A stretch of 64,000 nucleotides of DNA, taken from contig NZ_CFGI01000001.1 in NCBI RefSeq assembly GCF_001347015.1, positions 62,001 to 126,000 on the forward strand. Direction: 5' to 3'. The DNA comes from Streptococcus pneumoniae. Its GTDB lineage: Bacteria; Bacillota; Bacilli; Lactobacillales; Streptococcaceae. The notes below the pieces were generated by a model. It was not told where the DNA came from. It saw nothing but the letters and a program-made list of their open reading frames with translations, and did no database searches. The position numbers and the translations under genes are program-made. Each line of letters starts with the position of its first letter. Position 1 is the first letter of the stretch. Below, one piece after another: positions 54,271-63,526 of this stretch.

Positions 54271-55845
54271 TTATTTATCGCCCTTGTTACGAATCACAAA
54301 GCCTGTTTGCTTTTCACTTGAAGTATTGCGTGGTTTTTTATTATCCTTACGGTAACGTTTTTCCTTATCAAAACGATCATTGCCACGACTTCCTTTTTTG
54401 AACTCATCACGACGACCACCACGACGGTTGTCTCCACGGCGATTATCACGACGGTCATCTCCACGACGACCTCCCTTAGCTTTACCACCGAAGCCATTAC
54501 CTGATGGTTTAAATGGCAGTGGTTTTTCACGTGCGATCTCCACTTCAGGAAGGCTATCTGGATCTTGAACAGTCAGACTCAAGATATACATTGCCAATTC
54601 TTCTGGAGTAAACTCAGCAGCCAATTTGCGGGCATCCTTGCCAAATTTCTCAAAGTTGGCACGAATGGTTTCATCTGCAAAATCACGTTCGATTTTCTTG
54701 AGAGCTACCTGTTTTTTAGCTTGGAAGGCTTCTTCTGCACTTGCAGGTTTGAGACCTTTCATACGTTTCTTGGTCAAGTTTTCAATAATTTGTAGATAAC
54801 CCATTTCATTAGGTGAAACGAAAGTAATCGATTGACCTGACTTACCAGCACGACCTGTACGACCGATACGGTGAACATAACTTTCAGGATCTTGTGGAAT
54901 ATCGTAGTTGTAGACATGGGTCACACCTGAAATATCCAAACCACGCGCTGCAACGTCTGTCGCAACCAAAACATCAAGATTACCGTTTTTAAAGTCACGA
55001 AGGACACGAAGACGTTTGTTTTGGTCTAGGTCGCCATGAATTCCTTCTGCACGGAAGCCACGAATTTTCAAACCACGAGTCAATTCATCCACACGGCGCT
55101 TGGTACGACCAAATACGATAGCAAGCTCAGGCTGTTCCACATCCATGAGACGAGTCATGGTGTCAAATTTTTCTTGTTCCTTAACACGGATATAGTACTG
55201 GTCAACCAATTCTGTGGTCAATTCCTTGGCAGCAATCTTCACATGCTCAGGTTCTTTCATAAACTGAACACCAATACGTTTGATGGCATCTGGCATAGTT
55301 GCTGAGAAAAGCAACGTTTGACGGCTTTCAGGGACACGGGAGATAATGGCTTCAATATCTTCAAGGAAGCCCATGTTGAGCATTTCATCGGCTTCGTCAA
55401 GGATAAGAGTTTCAATATCTTGTAATTTCAAGGCCTTGCGTTTAATCAAGTCCAAAAGACGTCCAGGTGTTCCCACCACGATATGGGCACCAGATTTAAG
55501 AGCCTTAATTTGTTTTTCAATGCTTGATCCGCCATATACTGAACGGACTTTCACTCCCTTACTACGACCAAAGCGGAAGAGTTCTTCTTGACTTTGGACA
55601 GCTAGTTCACGAGTTGGAGCGATGACCAAGGCTTGGATAGTCGCTTCTTCTGTACGGATTTTTTCAAGGGTAGGCAAGCCAAAGGCTGCAGTTTTTCCTG
55701 TACCAGTCTGAGCTTGACCGATAACGTCCTTGCCTTCAAGGGCCAAGGGAATGGTTTGTTCTTGGATTGGACTGGCTTCTACAAAACCAGCTTTTTCAAT
55801 CTCTGCTAGCAAATCAGCAGACAAGTTTAATTCATTAAATTTCAC
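54271..55845 (-). CDS. cshA: DEAD-box RNA helicase CshA
   Basis: This 524-aa ATP-dependent RNA helicase has the Q motif (SPIQEQTIP), Walker A AQTGTGKT (near 44-51), LILDEADEML (near 148), SAT and the HRIGRTGRAG motif near 325. The C-terminal tail (about 430-524) is Arg/Gly/Asp-rich (RRGDDRRDNRRGDNRRG) and binds RNA. CshA works with the RNA degradosome and in ribosome assembly in the cold. The start codon is GTG 55845. Its leader contains the hairpin GGTGG/CCACC at 55864-55880. Confidence 0.93.
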   Translation of the reverse strand: MKFNELNLSADLLAEIEKAGFVEASPIQEQTIPLALEGKDVIGQAQTGTGKTAAFGLPTLEKIRTEEATIQALVIAPTRELAVQSQEELFRFGRSKGVKVRSVYGGSSIEKQIKALKSGAHIVVGTPGRLLDLIKRKALKLQDIETLILDEADEMLNMGFLEDIEAIISRVPESRQTLLFSATMPDAIKRIGVQFMKEPEHVKIAAKELTTELVDQYYIRVKEQEKFDTMTRLMDVEQPELAIVFGRTKRRVDELTRGLKIRGFRAEGIHGDLDQNKRLRVLRDFKNGNLDVLVATDVAARGLDISGVTHVYNYDIPQDPESYVHRIGRTGRAGKSGQSITFVSPNEMGYLQIIENLTKKRMKGLKPASAEEAFQAKKQVALKKIERDFADETIRANFEKFGKDARKLAAEFTPEELAMYILSLTVQDPDSLPEVEIAREKPLPFKPSGNGFGGKAKGGRRGDDRRDNRRGDNRRGGRRDEFKKGSRGNDRFDKEKRYRKDNKKPRNTSSEKQTGFVIRNKGDK

Positions 55846-56042
55846 GATATTCTTCTTTCTAAAGGTGGTGCGAAGCCACCCTATAGGGCTTAGTTTATAC
55901 TTTTCTTTTTATGACGTATTTTCATATACTGGATACAAAATCGTGTTGCTTCTTTTCCACAAAAGAAAAGTACTGTTTTCTTTGCAACCTATCTAGTATA
56001 ACACAAGACTAGAGCAAAAGATAGCCCCATTTCTACAGAAAA
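55846..56042 (-). promoter_or_regulatory. cshA promoter and leader region
   Basis: An extended -10 TGTTATACT lies near 56009-56017 (minus strand), about 165 nt before the cshA start. The leader contains the hairpin GGTGG-N7-CCACC (55864-55880) and the palindrome CCCTATAGGG beside it, shortly before the ribosome-binding region. Long leaders are common for cold-shock helicase genes. Confidence 0.45.
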
Positions 56043-57269
56043 TCATGTAAGCGGTTTTTGACTTTCCTTTTTGATGGAACGACCTAGATAATAAGACAAA
56101 GCCAAGGCGATACTATATAAAATGATAAAAACGAATAAGGTTTGTGTGTAAGAATGAGCCATTTTATAAGTCTCTGCTAATAAAATAGGTCCTGCTAAAC
56201 CAGCCATTGCCCAAGCTGTTAAAATATAACCATGCAGAGCGGCCAATTCCTTGGTTCCAAAAATATCACTGAGATAAGCTGGAATCAAAGAAAAACCAGC
56301 ACCGTAACAAGTCATCAAAATAGACATAGCGACTACAAATAAAACAGAATCTGTAAAGAGCCAAAGTGAGAGAGAAAAGAAAAGATTAACAAGCAGTAAT
56401 ATACTAAAGGTTAGGGGGCGACCGATATAGTCAGACAAACTCGCCCAGAGCAAGCGACCAAATCCATTGAAAATCCCTAAAACGCCCACCATTACTGCTG
56501 CATGACTTGTAGACAAGCCAGCCATCTCCTGTGCCATTGGCGATGCCGCTGAAATTAAGCCTAAACCACAAGCTATGTTGATAAAGAAAATAATCCAAAG
56601 TATATAAAACCGATTGCTTTTTAGAGCCTGATTTGCAGCCATTCCTTGCGTCAAAGAGGCTGTTTTTTCTTTCCCTGAAGCAGATAAACTTGCAAGCTCT
56701 TGCTCATTTGGACGCTTAATGAATTGTGAAGCTAGGAGCATGATAATAAAGTAACTTGCACCTAAAATATAAAAAGTTTCTACAAGCCCTACCCCTGCGA
56801 TGAGATGTTGCGCTATGGGACTAGTCAATAAAGAAGCAAAACCAAACCCCATAATCGCTAAACCTGTTGCGAGACCACGTTTATCAGGAAACCATTTTAT
56901 AATCGTTGACACAGGGGTAATATAGCCTGCTCCCAAACCAAGCCCACCTAAAATGCCGTAAGCCAGATACAACAACCACAGCTCCTGACGGTCTATTGCA
57001 AATCCTGTTAAGATATTTCCACCTGCGTATAGAAAAGCAGATAGACTCCCCATGACTCTCGGACCAAATTTTTCCACCAAACGCCCCATAAATGCAGCCG
57101 ATAAGCCCAAACAAAAGATTGCTAGACTAAAGGCAAAGGCAACAGAAGCCTGATCCCATCCCGTTTTTTCAATAATAGGGTTACGATAAACACTCCAAGC
57201 ATAAGTCGAACCCAGCATTAAGTGTAAAATGACCCCAGCAAAGGCAATAATATAACGATTCGATTTCAT
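56043..57269 (-). CDS. OFA-family (oxalate/formate antiporter-type) MFS transporter
   Basis: This 408-aa protein with 12 membrane helices opens MKSNRYIIAFAGVILHLMLGSTYAWSVYRNP, a signature of the OFA branch of the MFS. A GLGLGAGYITPVSTIIKWFPDKRG segment follows near 113-136. The family moves small carboxylates such as oxalate, formate, lactate or pyruvate. Streptococci lack oxalate decarboxylation, so the pneumococcal substrate is probably another acid. It is a single gene, divergent from har. Confidence 0.85.
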   Translation of the reverse strand: MKSNRYIIAFAGVILHLMLGSTYAWSVYRNPIIEKTGWDQASVAFAFSLAIFCLGLSAAFMGRLVEKFGPRVMGSLSAFLYAGGNILTGFAIDRQELWLLYLAYGILGGLGLGAGYITPVSTIIKWFPDKRGLATGLAIMGFGFASLLTSPIAQHLIAGVGLVETFYILGASYFIIMLLASQFIKRPNEQELASLSASGKEKTASLTQGMAANQALKSNRFYILWIIFFINIACGLGLISAASPMAQEMAGLSTSHAAVMVGVLGIFNGFGRLLWASLSDYIGRPLTFSILLLVNLFFSLSLWLFTDSVLFVVAMSILMTCYGAGFSLIPAYLSDIFGTKELAALHGYILTAWAMAGLAGPILLAETYKMAHSYTQTLFVFIILYSIALALSYYLGRSIKKESQKPLT

Positions 57270-57462
57270 AAAACCTCCTATTTTCGAACATTTATTCTAT
57301 CTTATATAAAAATAGATAGGATTTTAGTTTATCAAGCTTGTCAAAAAATTACTAGTTTTTTGTCTGGAAAGCGTTTTTATCTTTTTCTGTCTTTTCCGTA
57401 GCAGAATTGTGCAAAAGTTTTTTTCTTGTGCTAGAATGAAATGCGAATAGGAGGAACTCTAA

Positions 57463-58779
57463 ATGTTAACTTATGATTTAATCGTTATCGGATTTGGTAA
57501 AGCTGGTAAAACACTAGCTGGTAAATTGGCTTCAGCTGGCAAAAAAGTTGCCCTCATTGAACGTAGCAAAGCTATGTACGGTGGAACTTGTATCAACATT
57601 GGTTGTATCCCAACTAAGACTTTGCTAGTTGCTGCTGAGAAAGACTTATCTTTTGAAGAAGTCATTGCTACCAAAAATACTATCACTGGTCGCCTCAACG
57701 GTAAAAACTATGCGACTGTTGCTGGTACAGGCGTCGATATCTTTGATGCGGAAGCTCACTTCCTTTCAAATAAAGTCATCGAAATCCAAGCTGGTGATGA
57801 AAAGAAAGAACTGACTGCTGAAACAATCGTCATCAACACTGGTGCTGTTTCAAACGTCTTGCCAATCCCAGGACTTGCTACAAGCAAAAACGTCTTTGAC
57901 TCAACAGGTATCCAAAACTTGGACAAATTGCCTGAAAAACTTGGAGTCCTTGGTGGCGGAAACATCGGTCTTGAATTTGCTGGCCTTTACAACAAACTTG
58001 GAAGCAAGGTCACAGTCCTAGATGCCTTGGATACTTTCCTTCCTCGTGCAGAACCTTCCATCGCAGCTCTTGCTAAACAATACATGGAAGAAGACGGTAT
58101 TGAATTGCTTCAAAATATCCATACTACTGAAATTAAAAACGACGGTGACCAAGTCCTTGTCGTAACTGAAAACGAAACTTACCGTTTCGATGCCCTTCTC
58201 TACGCAACTGGACGCAAACCAAATGTAGAACCACTTCAACTTGAAAATACAGATATTGAACTAACTGAACGCGGCGCTATTAAAGTAGACAAACACTGTC
58301 AAACAAACGTTCCTGGTGTCTTTGCAGTTGGAGATGTCAACGGTGGCCTTCAATTTACTTACATTTCACTTGATGACTTCCGTGTTGTTTACAGCTACCT
58401 TGCTGGAGATGGCAGCTACACACTTGAAGACCGTCTCAATGTTCCAAACACAATGTTTATCACACCTGCACTTTCACAAGTTGGTTTGACTGAAAGCCAA
58501 GCAGCTGATTTGAAACTTCCATACGCAGTGAAAGAAATCCCTGTTGCAGCAATGCCTCGTGGCCATGTAAATGGAGACCTTCGCGGAGCTTTCAAAGCTG
58601 TTGTTAATACTGAAACAAAAGAAATTCTTGGAGCAAGCATCTTCTCAGAAGGTTCTCAAGAAATCATCAACATCATTACTGTTGCTATGGACAACAAGAT
58701 TCCTTATACTTACTTCACAAAACAAATCTTCACTCACCCAACCTTGGCTGAGAACTTGAATGACTTGTTTGCGATTTAA
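57463..58779 (+). CDS. har: Hypothiocyanous acid reductase (RclA-like flavoprotein)
   Basis: This 438-aa pyridine nucleotide-disulfide oxidoreductase has the FAD loop GFGKAGKTLAG (10-20) and the redox disulfide GGTCINIGC (Cys43 and Cys48). The NAD(P)H loop is GVLGGGNIGLEFAG near 163-176, and the C-terminal dimer domain ends with THPTLAE. It belongs with RclA/MerA-like enzymes and matches pneumococcal Har, which detoxifies the lactoperoxidase product HOSCN using NADPH. Start has GGAGG upstream. Confidence 0.85.
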   Translation: MLTYDLIVIGFGKAGKTLAGKLASAGKKVALIERSKAMYGGTCINIGCIPTKTLLVAAEKDLSFEEVIATKNTITGRLNGKNYATVAGTGVDIFDAEAHFLSNKVIEIQAGDEKKELTAETIVINTGAVSNVLPIPGLATSKNVFDSTGIQNLDKLPEKLGVLGGGNIGLEFAGLYNKLGSKVTVLDALDTFLPRAEPSIAALAKQYMEEDGIELLQNIHTTEIKNDGDQVLVVTENETYRFDALLYATGRKPNVEPLQLENTDIELTERGAIKVDKHCQTNVPGVFAVGDVNGGLQFTYISLDDFRVVYSYLAGDGSYTLEDRLNVPNTMFITPALSQVGLTESQAADLKLPYAVKEIPVAAMPRGHVNGDLRGAFKAVVNTETKEILGASIFSEGSQEIINIITVAMDNKIPYTYFTKQIFTHPTLAENLNDLFAI

Positions 58780-58800
58780 GTTGAAATCTCATCTTAACTG

Positions 58801-58826
58801 ACAGCCCTCTTTGGGCTGTTTTTGTT
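58801..58826 (+). terminator. har terminator
   Basis: ACAGCCC pairs with GGGCTGT around TCTTT and is followed by a T-run. Confidence 0.88.
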
Positions 58827-58862
58827 TCTGCGAAACACCAAATCTGTCTTTTCCCTCTTTTG

Positions 58863-58871
58863 TGATATAAT
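58863..58871 (+). promoter_or_regulatory. murT extended -10, near-leaderless start
   Basis: TGATATAAT ends at 58871, only 6 nt before the murT ATG at 58878. Transcription should begin at or within a base or two of the start codon, so the mRNA has little or no leader. No clear ribosome-binding site or -35 precedes it. Confidence 0.6.
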
Positions 58872-58877
58872 AGAAAC

Positions 58878-60221
58878 ATGAACTTAAAAACTACTTTGGG
58901 CCTTCTTGCTGGGCGTTCTTCCCACTTCGTTTTAAGCCGTCTTGGCCATGGAAGTACGCTCCCGGGAAAAGTCGCCCTTCAATTTGATAAAGATATTTTA
59001 CAAAACCTAGCTAAGAACTACGAGATTGTCGTGGTCACTGGAACCAACGGAAAAACCTTGACAACTGCCCTCACTGTCGGTATTTTAAAAGAGGTTTATG
59101 GTCAAGTTCTGACCAACCCAAGCGGTGCCAACATGATTACAGGAATTGCGACGACCTTCTTGACTGCCAAATCATCTAAAACTGGAAAAAATATTGCCGT
59201 CCTAGAAATCGACGAGGCCAGTCTATCTCGTATCTGTGACTATATCCAGCCAAGTCTCTTCGTCATCACCAATATCTTCCGTGACCAGATGGACCGCTAT
59301 GGTGAGATTTACACAACTTACAAGATGATTTTGGATGCTATTCGTAAGGTGCCTACTGCCACTGTTCTCCTTAATGGAGACAGTCCACTTTTCTACAAGC
59401 CAGCTATTCCAAATCCTGTAAAATATTTTGGTTTTGACTTGGAGAAAGGTCCAGCCCAGCTGGCTCACTATAATACCGAAGGAATTCTCTGTCCTGACTG
59501 CCACAGCATCCTTAAGTACGAACACAATACCTATGCAAACTTGGGTGCCTATATCTGTGAAGGCTGTGGATGTAAACGTCCTGATCTCGACTATCGCTTG
59601 ACAGACTTGGTTGAGTTGACCAACAATCGCTCACGATTTGTCATTGACGGTCAAGAATACGGTATTCAAATCGGTGGTCTCTACAATATCTACAACGCCC
59701 TAGCTGCGGTTGCTATCGCCCGTTTCCTCGGCGCAGATTCCCAACTCATCAAGCAGGGATTTGATAAGAGCCGTGCAGTCTTTGGACGCCAAGAAACCTT
59801 CCATATCGGTGACAAGGAATGTACCCTCGTCTTGATTAAAAATCCAGTCGGTGCAACTCAAGCTATCGAGATGATTAGACTAGTTCCTTATCCATTTAGC
59901 CTATCTGTCCTCCTTAACGCTAACTATGCAGACGGTATTGACACCAGCTGGATCTGGGATGCTGATTTTGAACAAATCACTGACATGGACATTCCTGAAA
60001 TCAACGCTGGCGGTGTTCGCCATTCTGAAATTGCACGTCGCCTTCGAGTGACCGGCTATCCAGCTGAAAAAATCACTGAAACAAGTAGTCTGGAACAAGT
60101 TCTTAAGAGCATTGAAAACCAAGACTGCAAGCATGCCTATATCCTAGCAACTTATACTGCTATGCTTGAATTCCGTGAACTGCTGGCTAGTCGTCAGATT
60201 GTTAGAAAGGAGATGAACTAA
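58878..60221 (+). CDS. murT: Lipid II isoglutaminyl synthase, Mur ligase subunit MurT
   Basis: This 447-aa Mur-ligase-like protein activates the D-Glu carboxylate of lipid II with ATP. The ATP loop is [12 protein letters not shown] (near 55-66). A zinc ribbon inserted in the middle domain has four Cys in CPDCHS...[10 protein letters not shown] (about 205-235). The C-terminal domain is the DUF1727 type. With GatD it amidates the stem peptide to D-isoglutamine, needed for cross-linking. It overlaps gatD by 1 nt. Confidence 0.95.
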   Translation: MNLKTTLGLLAGRSSHFVLSRLGHGSTLPGKVALQFDKDILQNLAKNYEIVVVTGTNGKTLTTALTVGILKEVYGQVLTNPSGANMITGIATTFLTAKSSKTGKNIAVLEIDEASLSRICDYIQPSLFVITNIFRDQMDRYGEIYTTYKMILDAIRKVPTATVLLNGDSPLFYKPAIPNPVKYFGFDLEKGPAQLAHYNTEGILCPDCHSILKYEHNTYANLGAYICEGCGCKRPDLDYRLTDLVELTNNRSRFVIDGQEYGIQIGGLYNIYNALAAVAIARFLGADSQLIKQGFDKSRAVFGRQETFHIGDKECTLVLIKNPVGATQAIEMIRLVPYPFSLSVLLNANYADGIDTSWIWDADFEQITDMDIPEINAGGVRHSEIARRLRVTGYPAEKITETSSLEQVLKSIENQDCKHAYILATYTAMLEFRELLASRQIVRKEMN

Positions 60222-61003
60222 TGGTTTATACTTCACTTTCCTCAAAAGATGGCAATTACCCCTATCAGCTCAACATTGCCCACCTCTACGGTAACCTCAT
60301 GAATACCTATGGGGACAATGGAAACATCCTCATGCTCAAGTATGTGGCTGAAAAACTGGGAGCCCATGTGACGGTTGACATCGTTTCTCTCCATGATGCC
60401 TTTGACGAAAATCACTATGACATCGCCTTTTTCGGTGGTGGTCAAGACTTTGAACAGAGTATCATTGCAGACGACCTACCTGCTAAAAAAGAGAGCATTG
60501 ACAACTACATCCAAAACGACGGTGTGGTTCTCGCTATCTGCGGTGGTTTCCAACTATTGGGGCAATATTATGTTGAGGCTTCAGGCAAACGCATCGAAGG
60601 ACTAGGGGTCATGGGCCACTACACCCTCAACCAGACCAATAACCGTTTTATCGGGGACATCAAGATTCACAATGAAGATTTCAATGAAACCTACTATGGT
60701 TTTGAAAATCATCAGGGCCGTACCTTCCTCTCAGATGACCAAAAACCACTGGGACAGGTTGTCTATGGAAATGGAAATAACGAAGAAAAGGTCGGCGAAG
60801 GGGTTCATTATAAGAATGTCTTTGGTTCCTACTTCCATGGGCCTATCCTCTCTCGCAATGCCAATCTAGCTTATCGCCTAGTCACTACTGCCCTCAAGAA
60901 GAAATATGGTCAGGACATCCAACTCCCTGCCTATGAAGATATTCTCAGCCAAGAAATCGCTGAAGAATACAGTGATGTCAAAAGCAAGGCTGACTTTTCT
61001 TAA
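60221..61003 (+). CDS. gatD: Lipid II isoglutaminyl synthase, glutaminase subunit GatD
   Basis: This 260-aa class I glutamine amidotransferase (CobB/CobQ-like) releases ammonia for MurT. The nucleophile is Cys107 in [12 protein letters not shown] and the His is His206 in GSYFHGPIL. It has the usual GatD length and follows murT by a 1-nt overlap (TAATG). A terminator ends the pair. Confidence 0.95.
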   Translation: MVYTSLSSKDGNYPYQLNIAHLYGNLMNTYGDNGNILMLKYVAEKLGAHVTVDIVSLHDAFDENHYDIAFFGGGQDFEQSIIADDLPAKKESIDNYIQNDGVVLAICGGFQLLGQYYVEASGKRIEGLGVMGHYTLNQTNNRFIGDIKIHNEDFNETYYGFENHQGRTFLSDDQKPLGQVVYGNGNNEEKVGEGVHYKNVFGSYFHGPILSRNANLAYRLVTTALKKKYGQDIQLPAYEDILSQEIAEEYSDVKSKADFS

Positions 61004-61022
61004 ACCAAGGAAAAACATATCA

Positions 61023-61054
61023 AAGAACTCCATTATCTTATCGGAGTTCTTTTT
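61023..61054 (+). terminator. murT-gatD terminator
   Basis: AAGAACTCC pairs with GGAGTTCTT around an 11-nt loop and is followed by a T-run. Confidence 0.85.
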
Positions 61055-61130
61055 GTCTTTTCTTTTACCCTTCTCCCTTGCATTTTCTCTCATTTTTTGC
61101 CAAAATAGAGGGGTAGAAAGAAGGTAGCAT

Positions 61131-62213
61131 ATGTCTAAATTACAACAAATCGTAACATATCTTGAATCAGAAAAACTAGACGTCGCTGTCGTATCTGACC
61201 CCGTCACAATCAATTACCTCACTGGCTTTTACAGTGATCCCCATGAACGCCAAATGTTCCTTTTTGTCCTAGCGGATCAAGAACCCCTCCTCTTTGTCCC
61301 AGCCCTTGAGGTTGAGCGTGCTACTAGCACTGTTTCCTTCCCAGTTGTGGGCTATGTGGATTCTGAAAATCCATGGCAAAAAATGAAACATGCTCTTCCA
61401 CAACTTGACTTCAAACGTGTCGCTGTTGAGTTTGATAATCTCATCTTGACCAAATATCATGGCTTGAAAATAGTCTTTGAAACTGCTGAGTTTGAAAACC
61501 TCACACCTCGTATCCAACGCATGCGCCTCATCAAATCAGCTGACGAAGTGCAAAAAATGATGGTTGCAGGTCTCTATGCGGACAAGGCTGTTAAGGTTGG
61601 TTTTGATAATATTTCTCTTGATAAAACTGAGACAGATATTATTGCCCAAATTGACTTTGCTATGAAGCGTGAAGGTTATGAAATGAGTTTTGATACCATG
61701 GTCTTGACTGGTGATAATGCTGCAAATCCACACGGTATTCCAGCAGCTAACAAGGTTGAAAATGATGCTCTTCTCCTCTTTGACCTGGGTGTTCTGGTCA
61801 ATGGCTATGCGTCAGATATGACTCGTACAGTCGCTGTCGGCAAACCTGACCAATTCAAGAAAGACATTTATAACTTGACTCTTGAAGCCCAACAAGCTGC
61901 TCTTGACTTTATCAAGCCAGGTGTGACTGCCCATGAAGTGGACCGTGCTGCCCGTGAGGTCATCGAAAAAGCTGGTTATGGTGAGTACTTCAACCACCGT
62001 CTCGGTCATGGTATCGGTATGGATGTCCATGAATTCCCATCTATCATGGAAGGAAACGACATGGTCATCGAAGAAGGCATGTGCTTCTCTGTTGAACCAG
62101 GAATCTATATCCCTGGTAAAGTCGGTGTCCGTATCGAAGACTGCGGTGTTGTTACCAAGAATGGCTTCGACCTCTTTACAAGCACCAGCAAAGACCTGCT
62201 TTATTTTGATTAA
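61131..62213 (+). CDS. pepQ: Xaa-Pro dipeptidase PepQ (M24B peptidase)
   Basis: This 360-aa enzyme splits X-Pro dipeptides. An N-terminal creatinase-like domain (about 1-125) precedes the pita-bread domain. Metal ligands are visible in DLGVLVNGYASDMTR (two Asp near 221-232), HRLGHGIGMDVHE (His near 289), SVEPGIY (Glu) and RIEDCG (Glu). GAAGG is upstream of the ATG. It supplies proline and amino acids from imported peptides. Confidence 0.92.
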   Translation: MSKLQQIVTYLESEKLDVAVVSDPVTINYLTGFYSDPHERQMFLFVLADQEPLLFVPALEVERATSTVSFPVVGYVDSENPWQKMKHALPQLDFKRVAVEFDNLILTKYHGLKIVFETAEFENLTPRIQRMRLIKSADEVQKMMVAGLYADKAVKVGFDNISLDKTETDIIAQIDFAMKREGYEMSFDTMVLTGDNAANPHGIPAANKVENDALLLFDLGVLVNGYASDMTRTVAVGKPDQFKKDIYNLTLEAQQAALDFIKPGVTAHEVDRAAREVIEKAGYGEYFNHRLGHGIGMDVHEFPSIMEGNDMVIEEGMCFSVEPGIYIPGKVGVRIEDCGVVTKNGFDLFTSTSKDLLYFD

Positions 62214-62238
62214 AATTCTTCAAAAATCTTCCCACAAT

Positions 62239-62285
62239 AAAACGCATACTATCAAGGTTCAAACACCTGATACTATGCGTTTTTC
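62239..62285. terminator. Bidirectional terminator after pepQ
   Basis: AAAACGCATA pairs with TATGCGTTTT; an inner CTATCA...TGATAC extends the stem. It lies between converging genes. Confidence 0.85.
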
Positions 62286-62313
62286 TGATTTTTAAGACTT
62301 TTATCCAGATTCT

Positions 62314-62775
62314 TTACTTAATCTTCTTAATACTTTGACTAAGAATAAATCCTACAATCATCCCTACCATATTTTGCATGAAATTTGGTAAGATTTCTGG
62401 TAGAGCTGCAGCCCAGCCATTCATCAATGTAGAACCCAAGGCGTAACCCCCTACCATGGCAATCGTTGCTAAGATAAGGCCTAACCACTGAGTTTTGCCT
62501 TTAAATCCTGCGAAAAATCCTTGCAAGCCATGGTTGACCAAGCTAAAGAACATCCACTGAGGATAGCCTGATAAGAGGTCAATCAAGAAACCTGCTAGTC
62601 CTCCGACTACAGCCCCTTCACGACTACCAAAGTAGAAGGCCGCAAAGAAGACACCTGCATCTAAGAGTGTTAGAATGCCTGTCGGTGTTGGAATTTTTAA
62701 GAAATAACCTAGAACCACAGAGAGGGCGGTTAAGAGGGATACAAGGGCGATTTTAGTTGTTTTGGTTTGCTTCAT
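62314..62775 (-). CDS. ECF transporter S component, probably for a B6-type vitamin
   Basis: This 153-aa protein has 5-6 membrane helices and opens [29 protein letters not shown], with the conserved ALxxALxxV of ECF S components that docks the shared energising module. It overlaps the vitamin kinase gene by 23 nt, so both likely handle one vitamin: pyridoxine (PdxU-like) or hydroxymethylpyrimidine. The substrate is inferred from context. Confidence 0.75.
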   Translation of the reverse strand: MKQTKTTKIALVSLLTALSVVLGYFLKIPTPTGILTLLDAGVFFAAFYFGSREGAVVGGLAGFLIDLLSGYPQWMFFSLVNHGLQGFFAGFKGKTQWLGLILATIAMVGGYALGSTLMNGWAAALPEILPNFMQNMVGMIVGFILSQSIKKIK

Positions 62776-63526
62776 ATTGTCTTACTCCATACTGATCTGC
62801 TTGTGCAATGGCACGGTAAACGAAAGCCTTAGAGCTTTCTACTGCTGGTAAAAGTTCATCACCTTTAACCAAGTGACTGGCAATGCTAGAGGCAAAGGTA
62901 CAACCTGCACCAGCATTTTGCCCTTGAATAACGGGATTTTCTAGGACTGTAAAGGTTTGTCCGTCATAAAAGACATCTACAGCCTTGTCCTGACTAAGGC
63001 GATTGCCTCCCTTGATAATGACTGCTGGCGCGCCTAAATCATGCAATTTCTGCGCTGCAGTTTTCATGTCTTCCAAGGTTTTAATTTCCTGACCGGATAA
63101 TAATTCTGCTTCTGGGAGATTAGGCGTAATTACACTGACATAAGGGAAAAAACGAATCAGTTCTTGACAGAGTTCACTTACAGCTACGTCGTGTGTTTCC
63201 TTGCAGACCAAGACAGGATCCAGCACCACAGGCACTCCTGTACGCTGCTTGATAAAGTCCAATGCCTTCTCAGCCACACTGACAGTTGGTAGAAGACCAA
63301 TCTTAATCCCTGCAAGCTCCACATCACGCAAGCTATCTAATTCATGTTGAAAAATGGTATCGTCAGTTGGAAAGACTTCAAAGCCCTTTTCCGTCAAGGC
63401 TGTCAAACAAGTCACTGCTACAAAACCATGCAAGCCGTTCAAGGTATAAGTAGCCAAATCAGCTGACAAACCACCACCACTAAAAATATCATTTCCAGAA
63501 AGTGCTAAAATACGATTATTCTTCAT
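62753..63526 (-). CDS. Ribokinase-fold pyridoxine/hydroxymethylpyrimidine kinase
   Basis: This 257-aa PfkB/ThiD-superfamily kinase has the substrate loop [19 protein letters not shown] near 9-27, [11 protein letters not shown], and the catalytic [14 protein letters not shown] (Asp replaced by Cys at GxGCTF, the PdxK/ThiD2 pattern). It is usually annotated thiD, but a Cys there is typical of Gram-positive pyridoxal kinases. The S component beside it fits either vitamin. Confidence 0.8.
   Translation of the reverse strand: MKNNRILALSGNDIFSGGGLSADLATYTLNGLHGFVAVTCLTALTEKGFEVFPTDDTIFQHELDSLRDVELAGIKIGLLPTVSVAEKALDFIKQRTGVPVVLDPVLVCKETHDVAVSELCQELIRFFPYVSVITPNLPEAELLSGQEIKTLEDMKTAAQKLHDLGAPAVIIKGGNRLSQDKAVDVFYDGQTFTVLENPVIQGQNAGAGCTFASSIASHLVKGDELLPAVESSKAFVYRAIAQADQYGVRQYEANQNN

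Noticed and set aside
57366-57379. cre site between the OFA transporter and har
   Set aside because: GGAAAGCGTTTTTA differs from the CcpA consensus at both ends and is far from either -10, so I did not list it.
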